A DNA stretch of 16,945 bases from Treponema sp. UBA4307. Its GTDB lineage: Bacteria; Spirochaetota; Spirochaetia; Treponematales; Treponemataceae. Below, in pieces: positions 1 to 6,167 of this stretch. The DNA lies in NCBI GenBank assembly GCA_002394685.1, contig DGUP01000056.1:1-16945 (forward strand), written 5' to 3'. A program made the translations under genes and the position numbers. Within the stretch, counting starts at the first letter, position 1; each line of letters starts with the position of its first letter. The notes under the pieces are model-generated. The model saw only the letters and a program-made list of their open reading frames with translations. It made no database searches and had not been told where the DNA came from.

Positions 1-14
1 CAAAACCGTTGCAA

Positions 15-608
15 TCATTCGGTCGGTTTAAGAAAACGCCATAATGTAGTTCTATCAACATTTAATTTTCTGGCAATCTCAGCTTTACTTATTCCAAAAT
101 GAAGCATCTCTTGTATTACATTTTCATAGCCAGATAATTTCAAATACTTATTATGACTTCCCGCGATTCTACCAATATGAACCCCCTGAGCCTTACGCAT
201 AGCCAAAGCTTCCTTAGTTCTCTGGCTAATCAAATTACGTTCAATCTCAGCACTCAGACCAAACGCGAAGGCCAGTACCTTACTTTGAATATCATCGCCC
301 AGACGGTAATTATCTTTGATAGTCCAAACCTTACATTCTTTATTCATGCAGATATGAAGAATTTCCATAATCATAAAAAGATTACGACCAAGCCTTGAAA
401 GTTCCGCGCAGATAATTAAATCATCTTTTTGTACCTGATTGAGAAGTTTCCCAAGTTTCCGCTTATCATAATTTTTTGTTCCGCTGATTGTTTCCTCAAT
501 CCATCCATCAATATTAAGATTTTCTTTCTCACAGAACTTATTGATTTCAAAACGTTGATTCTCTACGGTCTGCTTGTCGCTTGAAACTCTGATATAGCCG
601 TAAGTCAT
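15..608 (-). CDS. Serine recombinase, resolvase/invertase family
   Basis: Small serine recombinase of 197 aa that would cut and rejoin DNA at short paired sites through a 5'-phosphoserine intermediate. The N-terminal catalytic domain (about residues 1-138) opens with YIRVSS, which places the nucleophile at Ser9. SRLGR at 71-75 and EIERNLISQRT at 121-131 supply the conserved arginines and the start of the long E helix. A compact helix-turn-helix follows at about 171-192 (GISKAEIARKL, then RTTLWRFL), so the domain order and length match DNA invertases and Tn3-type resolvases rather than large integrases. AGAGG lies 6 nt before the ATG and supports this start. The gene stands alone, running leftward, and no transposase is visible. 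An inverted-repeat cluster lies directly upstream and could be its operator or recombination site. Whether it inverts, resolves or excises DNA cannot be told from the sequence. Confidence 0.93.
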   Translation of the reverse strand: MTYGYIRVSSDKQTVENQRFEINKFCEKENLNIDGWIEETISGTKNYDKRKLGKLLNQVQKDDLIICAELSRLGRNLFMIMEILHICMNKECKVWTIKDNYRLGDDIQSKVLAFAFGLSAEIERNLISQRTKEALAMRKAQGVHIGRIAGSHNKYLKLSGYENVIQEMLHFGISKAEIARKLNVDRTTLWRFLKPTE

Positions 609-656
609 TTTGTACCTCTTAAAAGTAAAATTATTTTGTTTACTTTTCGTACAAAA
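608..656. repeat. Nested inverted repeat at the recombinase start
   Basis: A perfect 9-bp inverted repeat, AAAAGTAAA at 621-629 and TTTACTTTT at 639-647, is separated by 9 nt. It is flanked by a second perfect pair, TTTTGTAC at 608-615 and GTACAAAA at 649-656. The outer arms are offset by 4 nt (5 nt versus 1 nt to the inner arms). The element covers the probable promoter and leader of the leftward recombinase gene and reaches its start codon. It could be an autoregulatory operator, a recombinase crossover or accessory site, or an mRNA hairpin. The repeat is seen directly; the role is inferred. Confidence 0.6.
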
Positions 657-716
657 TCAGCTAAAGACGAGAAATAACTTCCTCCTCGACCAATCGCCAC
701 TTTTGCAACAGACACC

Positions 717-740
717 TACTTAAAGTACGCACTTTAAGTA
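717..740. repeat. 10-bp inverted repeat with 4-nt spacer
   Basis: Perfect inverted repeat TACTTAAAGT (717-726) / ACTTTAAGTA (731-740) around ACGC. GCACTTTA, part of the right side (729-736), recurs in direct orientation at 750-757, exactly 21 bp away or about two helical turns. The arms share the AAAGT core with the inverted repeat at 621-647, so both may bind the same protein. Confidence 0.55.
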
Positions 741-779
741 AAAAATATTGCACTTTATAGCCGAATTACTCCAGACACC

Positions 780-817
780 AACAAAACCCTTGAAAAATCG
801 GGAATTTTGTTTTTTTT
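780..817 (+). terminator. Orphan terminator-like hairpin
   Basis: AACAAAA (780-786) pairs with TTTTGTT (805-811), and CCC (787-789) pairs with GGG (800-802) across an AA bulge. An uninterrupted T run at 810-817 follows. On the plus strand this resembles an intrinsic terminator, yet no plus-strand gene ends here. It may end a short untranslated transcript from the repeat region, or may be a chance fold, because most pairs are A-T. Confidence 0.35.
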
Positions 818-877
818 CTAAGTATCTGGCGATTAAAATACCGTTTTTACCTACTTTTATCTAAACTCCATCCATTA

Positions 878-923
878 ATAAAACAGACCGGTCTACAACA
901 TGGCAACCGGCCTGCATTTTTTT
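878..923 (-). terminator. Bidirectional intrinsic terminator after acyl-CoA ligase
   Basis: CAGACCGGT (884-892) and ACCGGCCTG (906-914) form a 9-bp GC-rich stem with one G-T pair and a 13-nt loop. A T-rich stretch follows on the minus strand (878-883) and TTTTTTT on the plus strand (917-923). It lies 14 nt past the stop codon of the leftward ligase gene, so its main job is probably to end that transcript. It may also stop rightward transcription from the recombinase side. Confidence 0.85.
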
Positions 924-936
924 GTCACATTTTCAA

Positions 937-2571
937 TTATGACATATTTTCTTTCGCAACAAGATGCTCTGCTCCGTAAAGTCTGCGGAGTTTAGGCTTT
1001 TCGATTTTGCCTGTTGCGTTTCGAGGAATATCTGCAAAGATAATTTCCTTTGGTCTTTTGTAGCGTGGAAGGTCAAGACAAAATTCTTCAAGCTCTTCTT
1101 TTGTGCACTCCATACCTTCCTTGATTTCTACAATAGCTGCAGTTTTTTCTCCCAGACGTCTGTCAGGCAAACCGATTACTGCAACATCCTTGATTTTATC
1201 ATGTTTACGCATAAAGTCTTCTATCTGAACCGGATAAATATTTTCTCCTCCAGATACAATGACATCTTTTTTACGGTCTACCAGAAAGTAAAAGCCGTCA
1301 GGATCCTGCATGGCCATATCCCCTGTGTAAAGCCAGCCGTCTTTTAAAACTTCGGCGGTTGCTTCAGGATTGTTATAGTAGCAGGTCATTACGCCGGGAC
1401 CCTTAACGCAAAGTTCCCCAACTTCCCCCTGTTTTACAACCTGATCTTTTTCATCAACGATTTTACATTCCCAGCGGTAACCAGGAACTCCAATGGCTCC
1501 CACCTTATTAATATTTTCTACTCCAAGATGTACGCAGCCTGGACCTGTTGATTCTGAAAGGCCGTAGTTCGTGTCGTAATCGTGTTTTGGAAAATATCCC
1601 TTCCATCGTTTAATAAGAGAAGGTGGAACCGGCTGTGCTCCAATATGCATCAGTCTCCATCTGGAAAGGTCATAATCTTCCAGTTTGATTTTTCCTGCGT
1701 CCAGATCATCCAGAATGTCCTGTGCCCATGGAACTAGAAGCCATACAATTGTACATTTTTCCTTTGAAATTGCTCCCAGTATTGTTTCAGGTTTTGTTCC
1801 CTTCAGAAGTACTGCCTTGCTCCCTGCAACAAGTGAGCCCATCCAGTGGAATTTTGCTCCTGTATGATAGAGTGGAGGAATGCAGAGAAAAACATCATCC
1901 CTGTCAGTACTGTGGTGTTTCTGCTCCATTTCTGCCGCCTGGGTAAGGCTCTGGTGTTTATGGAGGATTGCCTTAGGAAATCCAGTGGTTCCTGAAGAAA
2001 AATAAATTGCACCAAAATCGTCATCAGTAATTTTAATTTCAGGTGATTTTGATGAACAGTCCTGAACTAGTTCACGGTAGCTTTCTGCAAAATTCGGGCA
2101 GTTGTCACCAACATATATAAGAAGGCGTCCTTTTGAAAGTTTCTCCGCATGCTGTTCAATACGGCCAATAAACTGCGGGCCGAAAACAAGAATATCAATC
2201 TGAGCCAGTTCTGCGCAGTAAAGAATTTCATCTGCGTCATAACGGAAGTTAAAGGGAACTGCAATTGCACCTGTCTTGAGAATTCCAAAATAAATAGGCA
2301 GCCATTCAATGCAGTTGTACATGATAATACCAACTTTGTCGCCTTTTTTAATTCCCCTTCCAAGGAGCATGTTTGCAAAGCGGTTTGCCTTTTCGTTAAA
2401 AACTCCCCAGGTTATTTCCCTGCGGTAGGGTTCAAATCTAGTAGATTCAATAAGTTCGCTTTCCTTCCAGCTGTTTCTTCTTGTGTCATTTTCATCGGGA
2501 TTAAGTTCAATAAGTGCGGTTTCGTCGGTGTAGAGTCTGGCGTTGCGTTCAAGATAATCCATTACTGGCAT
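937..2571 (-). CDS. AMP-forming acyl-CoA synthetase (fatty-acid CoA ligase-like)
   Basis: Adenylate-forming enzyme of 544 aa that should activate a carboxylic acid with ATP and pass it to coenzyme A. The P-loop SSGTTGFPK is at 192-200, YGLSEST (A5 motif) at 336-342, GWLYTGD at 412-418, DRKKD (hinge) at 432-436, and PRNATGK with the catalytic lysine K522 near the C-terminus. All core motifs are intact, so it should be active. The acid cannot be named; medium or long fatty acids are the usual guess for this sequence type. An unusual charged segment of about 28 residues (about 23-52) separates the first strand from the start of the AMP-binding fold. AGAGGA sits 6 nt before the chosen ATG, which favours it over the ATG three codons downstream. 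It is a single-gene unit with its own terminator. Without partner genes, the pathway (lipid salvage or fatty-acid use) is inference. Confidence 0.9.
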   Translation of the reverse strand: MPVMDYLERNARLYTDETALIELNPDENDTRRNSWKESELIESTRFEPYRREITWGVFNEKANRFANMLLGRGIKKGDKVGIIMYNCIEWLPIYFGILKTGAIAVPFNFRYDADEILYCAELAQIDILVFGPQFIGRIEQHAEKLSKGRLLIYVGDNCPNFAESYRELVQDCSSKSPEIKITDDDFGAIYFSSGTTGFPKAILHKHQSLTQAAEMEQKHHSTDRDDVFLCIPPLYHTGAKFHWMGSLVAGSKAVLLKGTKPETILGAISKEKCTIVWLLVPWAQDILDDLDAGKIKLEDYDLSRWRLMHIGAQPVPPSLIKRWKGYFPKHDYDTNYGLSESTGPGCVHLGVENINKVGAIGVPGYRWECKIVDEKDQVVKQGEVGELCVKGPGVMTCYYNNPEATAEVLKDGWLYTGDMAMQDPDGFYFLVDRKKDVIVSGGENIYPVQIEDFMRKHDKIKDVAVIGLPDRRLGEKTAAIVEIKEGMECTKEELEEFCLDLPRYKRPKEIIFADIPRNATGKIEKPKLRRLYGAEHLVAKENMS

Positions 2572-2629
2572 AAAATTTCCTCTTATTTATAAATAGATGT
2601 TACATATTTGCAATAAATATATGGATGAA

Positions 2630-2658
2630 ATTTTACTACTAAATATTTGAAAAAGCAA
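2630..2658 (-). promoter_or_regulatory. Candidate promoter of acyl-CoA ligase
   Basis: On the minus strand TTGCTT (2658-2653) is followed after 17 nt by TAAAAT (2635-2630), giving a leader of about 50 nt. The -10 matches five of six consensus bases but the -35 only three, so this is a modest candidate. Confidence 0.3.
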
Positions 2659-2710
2659 AAAAAAACTGTCTCTTTATGAAGAAAAAGACTCCTTCATGAA
2701 AAGACAGTTT
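2657..2710 (-). terminator. Intrinsic terminator of tpiA
   Basis: AAACTGTCT (2663-2671) pairs perfectly with AGACAGTTT (2702-2710). Inside this, TTTATGAAG (2673-2681) pairs with CTTCATGAA (2692-2700) with one wobble, giving a long stem. On the minus strand the hairpin ends in a run of T residues (complement of A2657-A2665). It lies about 40 nt after the tpiA stop and separates tpiA from the acyl-CoA ligase. Confidence 0.88.
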
Positions 2711-2751
2711 GATAGAGCAGTTTTTATTCCTGCCAGTTATGGTAATTCATG

Positions 2752-3501
2752 TTAGCATTCGCAGATTGGTGTGAATGTGTCTGCCTTGAGGGAAGCACCA
2801 CCAATAAGTCCGCCGTCAATATCAGGCTGTGCAAGGAGTTCCTTTGCATTTGCTGCCTTCATTGATCCGCCGTACTGAATAATGATGTTGTCTGCTACAT
2901 TCTGATTGTAAAGCTTTGCAATGTATGAACGGATGAACTTGTGGATTGCTTCTGCATCTTCTGGAGTTGCAGTCTTTCCTGTACCAATAGCCCAAACTGG
3001 TTCGTAAGCGATTGTTACATTCTTCATCTGTTCTTCTGTAACTCCTGCCAGGTCAGCTGAAAGCTGGAATGCACAAACCTGTTCTGCTTCACCTGCTTCT
3101 CTTTCACTGAGGAGTTCACCAATACAAAGGTCTACTTCAAGTCCATCATTAAGGGCCTTGCGAACCTTCTTGTTAATAAGTTCATCAGATTCACCGATTT
3201 CGTGGCGGCGTTCTGAGTGTCCAAGAATAACTGCCTGACAGCCAATGTCCTTAAGCATCGCTGTAGAAACTTCGCCTGTGTGTGCACCGTTGTCTGTTGC
3301 TGCACAGTCCTGGGCTGCAAGAAGGATGTTTGATCCCTTTACAACCTGTGCTACTGCATCAAGGTATACAAATGGTACACCAATCATGAATTTATTTGTT
3401 TTTCCCTTGAGAGATGCTACCAGGTCCTGAGCCAGTTTTACAGCTTCAGCCTTAGTAAGGTTCATCTTCCAGTTTCCGGCGATATAATGTGTTCTTGCCA
3501 T
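2752..3501 (-). CDS. tpiA: Triosephosphate isomerase
   Basis: Cytosolic glycolytic enzyme that interconverts dihydroxyacetone phosphate and glyceraldehyde 3-phosphate. At 249 aa it has the normal family length. All catalytic elements are present: GNWKMN at 9-14 (Asn10, Lys12), GHSERR at 94-99 (electrophile His95), and AYEPVWAIGTGK at 165-176 (base Glu167 and the flexible loop 6). The phosphate-binding YGGS is at 210-213 and the final glycine-rich strand DGGLIGGASL at 229-238. AAGGAG lies 7 nt before the ATG. The gene has its own promoter and terminator, so it is a monocistronic unit divergent from secG. Nothing is missing or odd. Confidence 0.98.
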   Translation of the reverse strand: MARTHYIAGNWKMNLTKAEAVKLAQDLVASLKGKTNKFMIGVPFVYLDAVAQVVKGSNILLAAQDCAATDNGAHTGEVSTAMLKDIGCQAVILGHSERRHEIGESDELINKKVRKALNDGLEVDLCIGELLSEREAGEAEQVCAFQLSADLAGVTEEQMKNVTIAYEPVWAIGTGKTATPEDAEAIHKFIRSYIAKLYNQNVADNIIIQYGGSMKAANAKELLAQPDIDGGLIGGASLKADTFTPICEC

Positions 3502-3530
3502 TTAAAAACTCCTTAAAAAGATTTCCTTAG

Positions 3531-3559
3531 ATTTTAATGAAAATAGTGGGGGTTTTCAA
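3531..3559 (-). promoter_or_regulatory. Sigma70-type promoter of tpiA
   Basis: TTGAAA (minus strand, 3559-3554), a 17-nt spacer and TAAAAT (3536-3531). Each box matches five of six consensus bases and the spacing is ideal. The predicted start near 3523 leaves a short leader that still holds the AAGGAG ribosome-binding site. Confidence 0.75.
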
Positions 3560-3605
3560 TAATCTGACAGGCTTTAATTATGGAAGAAATGAATCTTTTC
3601 ATTAA

Positions 3606-3634
3606 TTGACTACATTCCGGATTTACTGTATATT
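3606..3634 (+). promoter_or_regulatory. Sigma70-type promoter of secG
   Basis: TTGACT (3606-3611), a 17-nt spacer and TATATT (3629-3634), five of six consensus bases in each box. The expected transcription start is near 3641, giving a leader of about 37 nt to the secG ATG. It stands back to back with the tpiA promoter, with 46 nt between the two -35 boxes. Confidence 0.8.
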
Positions 3635-3677
3635 TATTAACAATTTGCATTAGAATTTATTTAATTTGGAGAAAAAA

Positions 3678-4127
3678 ATGGGTGTTGTTAGAACAATCCT
3701 CTTTGTAGCTTTCATTATTATCAGTGTATTACTGGTTCTTATGGTACTTGTTCAGAATGAAGACAATAACGGTATGGGCGGTGTTTTCGGAGGCGGTCAG
3801 TCTGCTGCATTCGGTTCACGTTCTGCAAGCGTTCTTACAAAGACAACTGGTGTTTTTGTAGCAATTTTCTTCCTGATTGCTTTCGCTCTGGCATTCCTCA
3901 GTTCAGACAGATTTACTGAGGCCGCTTCATCAGACACTGTAGTTGAAACAGCTGTACAGGAAGGGGTTTTGAATTCTGATACAGAAACTGAATCTTCTAC
4001 AAACTGGATTGACGATGTTCCAGCAGCAGAACCTGTAGAATCTACAGAAGCAGCAGAATCTGCAGCAGAAACTTCTGAAGCTGTTATTGATGCTGTTGAA
4101 GAAGCTGTTGAAACAGTAGCAGAGTAA
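3678..4127 (+). CDS. secG: SecG preprotein translocase subunit with long acidic tail
   Basis: Small membrane partner of SecYE that aids protein export. With M1 at ATG 3678, TM1 spans about 5-25 and TM2 about 57-74. Between them is the glycine-rich loop typical of SecG (VQNEDNNGMGGVFGGGQSAA, 25-44). TTGGAG lies just before this ATG. The upstream in-frame TTG at 3666 overlaps that ribosome-binding site, so the longer reading is unlikely. The protein is 149 aa, whereas most SecG proteins are roughly 70-120. The extra length is a tail of about 75 residues (75-149), very rich in Ala, Glu, Ser, Thr and Val. SecG has both ends outside the cytoplasm, so the tail should lie in the periplasm. The gene is monocistronic with its own promoter and terminator. 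Confidence 0.93.
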   Translation: MGVVRTILFVAFIIISVLLVLMVLVQNEDNNGMGGVFGGGQSAAFGSRSASVLTKTTGVFVAIFFLIAFALAFLSSDRFTEAASSDTVVETAVQEGVLNSDTETESSTNWIDDVPAAEPVESTEAAESAAETSEAVIDAVEEAVETVAE

Positions 4128-4140
4128 TATAGACTTTTAT

Positions 4141-4194
4141 AAGGAACAGCTTTCGTACTTTAATTTTGAGGTACTGGCTGTTCTTATTTTTTTT
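4141..4194 (+). terminator. Intrinsic terminator of secG
   Basis: GAACAGC (4144-4150) pairs with GCTGTTC (4177-4183), and an inner GTAC (4155-4158) pairs with GTAC (4171-4174). A near-continuous T run (4187-4194) follows. It starts 16 nt after the secG stop. Confidence 0.85.
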
Positions 4195-4238
4195 ATAACA
4201 GTTAGCCACTGGCAACAAAATTGCGAAGGGGGTGCTTT

Positions 4239-4709
4239 ATGGTTTTAGAACAAGTATTTGCTCCACAGGGAATTATTCTAAATCTTGAAAGTGAAGATAA
4301 GGATGAACTTTTTGAGGAAATGCTTGAAGCTGTTGTTAAACTTCAGCCTTCAATTAACAGGGCAGAGGCTTTAAAAGCACTTCATGAAAGAGAAAACAAA
4401 ATGACTACTGGTATTATGCATCAGATCGCAGTTCCTCATGGAGTTGTTGAAAGTGCTGAAGGTGTAGTGGGTGCAATTGGTATCAGTAGAAAGGGTATAG
4501 ATTATGATTCTCTGGATAAGGCCCCTGTTCATGTGGTATTCCTTCTTGCCTGCAGTCCTGAAGCTGCTGAACTTCATCTTAAGGTATTTAAAGAACTTGC
4601 TGCCGTATTGCAGAATCCTGCCTTTGTTAAAGAAATAATGGAAAAAAAGACTGTCCAGGAAGTTTACGATTACATAAACCAGAAAGAAATGGAAGGTTTT
4701 GGTAGCTGA
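4239..4709 (+). CDS. PTS EIIA domain protein (PtsN/fructose type)
   Basis: Stand-alone EIIA domain of the fructose-mannitol class (156 aa). It would take phosphate on a histidine from HPr or a paralogue. The signature region runs from RENKMTTGI (51-59) to IAVPHG (63-68), so the phospho-acceptor is His67. No EIIB or EIIC domain and no transporter gene are nearby. This points to a regulatory PtsN-like role rather than sugar uptake, although that is inference. AAGGGGG sits 6 nt before ATG 4239. An in-frame TTG at 4221 would lie upstream of this strong ribosome-binding site and is rejected. The gene lies between the secG terminator and the V-ATPase operon in the same direction. I see no clear promoter for it and no terminator behind it, so read-through into the ATPase genes is possible. 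Confidence 0.88.
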   Translation: MVLEQVFAPQGIILNLESEDKDELFEEMLEAVVKLQPSINRAEALKALHERENKMTTGIMHQIAVPHGVVESAEGVVGAIGISRKGIDYDSLDKAPVHVVFLLACSPEAAELHLKVFKELAAVLQNPAFVKEIMEKKTVQEVYDYINQKEMEGFGS

Positions 4710-4775
4710 TTCCTCATCAAATAATCCTTTCTCCATAAAAAACTGCATTTTATAAAAATCTGTGGTGGCTTATGG

Positions 4776-4793
4776 AAAAAAGTGTGGTACAAT
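4776..4793 (+). promoter_or_regulatory. Candidate V-ATPase operon promoter (A-tract plus extended -10)
   Basis: Six A residues (4776-4781), GTGT (4782-4785) and an extended -10, TGG-TACAAT (-10 hexamer 4788-4793), lie 27 nt before the first operon start codon. No good -35 is seen at normal spacing. Nearly the same arrangement (A-tract, GTGT, two bases, TATTCT) stands before dapL at 13995-14014, which supports a shared promoter element. Confidence 0.5.
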
Positions 4794-4820
4794 CGAGATA
4801 TGCTGTAAGGAGTGGACAAT

Positions 4821-5126
4821 ATGAGCGATGAAGTTGATGTGATCCAGCATCTTATGGAAATTGAGAAGGAAGCTTCTGCAATTATACTCGAAGCCCAGAA
4901 AACTGCTGATCAGACAATTTCCCAGGCCAGAACAGAAGCTGAAAGTCAATTCAAAGAAAAATATTCTGTAATTATAGATAAAATTCAAAAAGATGAAGAG
5001 TCCAGAAAGGAGCAGATTCTAAAAAAAAGTCAGTCTGCCCTGGAGGAATATAAAGAATCCCTTGGCGGGACACATAAAAACCAAGAAGCTTTTGAAGGTT
5101 CCTTAAAGGCTATATTAAGCAGGTAG
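4821..5126 (+). CDS. V-type ATPase peripheral-stalk subunit, H/G-like coiled coil
   Basis: Protein of 101 aa that is almost wholly alpha-helical and charged. It has heptad-like spacing from about residue 5 to 85 and the Ala/Glu/Lys/Gln-rich pattern of the H/G peripheral-stalk subunit. That subunit pairs with E to hold the catalytic head against the membrane part. Identity rests on this character and on its place as first gene of a full V-ATPase operon, since sequence conservation in the family is low. TAAGGAG lies 8 nt before ATG 4821. The in-frame GTG at 4812 falls on the ribosome-binding site and is not used here. The C gene starts 9 nt after its stop codon. Confidence 0.78.
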   Translation: MSDEVDVIQHLMEIEKEASAIILEAQKTADQTISQARTEAESQFKEKYSVIIDKIQKDEESRKEQILKKSQSALEEYKESLGGTHKNQEAFEGSLKAILSR

Positions 5127-5135
5127 GTGTCTTTT

Positions 5136-6167
5136 ATGCCGATGGATAAATCAACTGCAGATGCATACATCTATGCTAAAGCAAGTGGAATCTTAGCCCG
5201 TTCCTATGTGGGAAAAAGATCATCTCTACTCTTTAATACAAAAAGTCTGGGAGAATTATGGTCCCTTGTTTCAAAAAAAGAAGTTCCAGCTCTTCCTGAA
5301 GCACTTCTTGCCCGGGCTCTGGAAAAGGAAGCCCTGCAGGTTTTTATTGATGATTATAAAAAGTTAATTTCCAATTATCAGCAGCCTTCTGAACTTTTAA
5401 TAAGCCTTATTCAGTTTTATGATTATGATAATCTTAAGGAAATTTCTGCTGCCCTTACTCTTGGTGAAAAAAAAGAGATTGAGTATGCAGATATCAGTCC
5501 TTTCAATATATTGAATTATTCAGCCTGGCCTGATCTTGAAAAAATGACTGCCGGCGGTCCTTTAAGCTGGTGCAAGACTCCTCCTGAACTGCTTGCTCAG
5601 AAAGATAATGATCATAGACTGGACTTACAGTATATTCAGCAGATTTTTACTTCCCTGGAAAAGCTTGATTCAGAATGCAGAAATGATGTAAAGGCTCTGA
5701 TTACGGAAAACTATATGATGCAGAATGTGCTCTGGGCTCTCCGTCTGCGGCTCTATTATCAGATGACTGATCAGGAAATAATTGAGCTTCTTGCCTATTC
5801 AAATGAAGAAAAAAATCCTTCAGATCCTCTGGCATGTGAGGCTGTAAAAATTCTTTCAATCGACCCGGATGATTATGATTCCTGGAAAAAGTGGAAATAT
5901 GCTTCCATGCTTAATCCTCATGAAGAGGGAGCTGTCTGGTCTGTTGATCCAAGGTGGATTACAAATTCTTTCCGCAGCTATTATGTAAAAAAGGCTTACA
6001 GATTATTTCACCGCTTTCCTTTTTCACCCTGCCCATTAGTTTGTTATTTTATATTAAAACGTGAAGAATTAGATACAATACGTACTGCTTCTGAAAGTCT
6101 GAGGCTCAGAATTAATCCTTCTGAAGCCATGGTGCTTTCGGGAATTACGGAGGCGAAAAATGGCTAA
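5136..6167 (+). CDS. V-type ATP synthase subunit C (d/AC39 family)
   Basis: Protein of 343 aa, in the normal range for the funnel-shaped C/d subunit that joins the central rotor D/F to the K ring. The N-terminal AYIYAKASGILARSYVG (about 9-25) resembles the family's opening helix with its Y-x-x-A-R pattern. The remainder is helical with several tryptophans and no transmembrane helix. The AGGTAGGTG stretch 6 nt before ATG 5136 (which also holds the stop codon of the H-like gene) acts as the ribosome-binding site. The in-frame GTG at 5127 is less likely. The gene overlaps the start of the I gene by 8 nt, which suggests translational coupling. Its place second in the operon, before I and K, differs from the Thermus and methanogen orders I recall, where C lies between E and F. 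Confidence 0.88.
   Translation: MPMDKSTADAYIYAKASGILARSYVGKRSSLLFNTKSLGELWSLVSKKEVPALPEALLARALEKEALQVFIDDYKKLISNYQQPSELLISLIQFYDYDNLKEISAALTLGEKKEIEYADISPFNILNYSAWPDLEKMTAGGPLSWCKTPPELLAQKDNDHRLDLQYIQQIFTSLEKLDSECRNDVKALITENYMMQNVLWALRLRLYYQMTDQEIIELLAYSNEEKNPSDPLACEAVKILSIDPDDYDSWKKWKYASMLNPHEEGAVWSVDPRWITNSFRSYYVKKAYRLFHRFPFSPCPLVCYFILKREELDTIRTASESLRLRINPSEAMVLSGITEAKNG

Larger units (their letters stand above)
609..936. other. Gene-free recombinase/acyl-CoA ligase intergenic region
   Basis: This 328-nt stretch has no credible coding frame. It holds the inverted repeats at 608-656 and 717-740 and a direct 8-bp repeat CAGACACC (709-716 and 772-779). It also holds an orphan terminator-like hairpin at 780-817 and the ligase terminator at 878-923. 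I see no tRNA, insertion-sequence end or recognisable gene remnant. Confidence 0.6.

Noticed and set aside
153..398. 81-codon plus-strand frame opposite the recombinase
   Set aside because: It lies wholly antisense to a well-supported gene, has no ribosome-binding site of note and no recognisable protein character.
675..690. AGGAGG on the minus strand upstream of the recombinase
   Set aside because: It looks like a ribosome-binding site, but no ATG or GTG follows at useful spacing and any frame is about ten codons.
964..1347. 127-codon plus-strand frame opposite the acyl-CoA ligase
   Set aside because: Cys/Phe-rich composition typical of an antisense shadow; the ligase motifs on the other strand explain the sequence.
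2149..2592. 147-codon plus-strand frame opposite the ligase start
   Set aside because: It covers the ligase start and ribosome-binding site and shows no family motif, so it is an antisense shadow.
3666..3677. TTG start for SecG four codons upstream
   Set aside because: The TTG and GAG form the ribosome-binding site of ATG 3678, and SecG begins normally at MGVVRT.
4221..4238. TTG start for the EIIA protein six codons upstream
   Set aside because: A strong AAGGGGG lies between this TTG and ATG 4239, marking the latter as the start.
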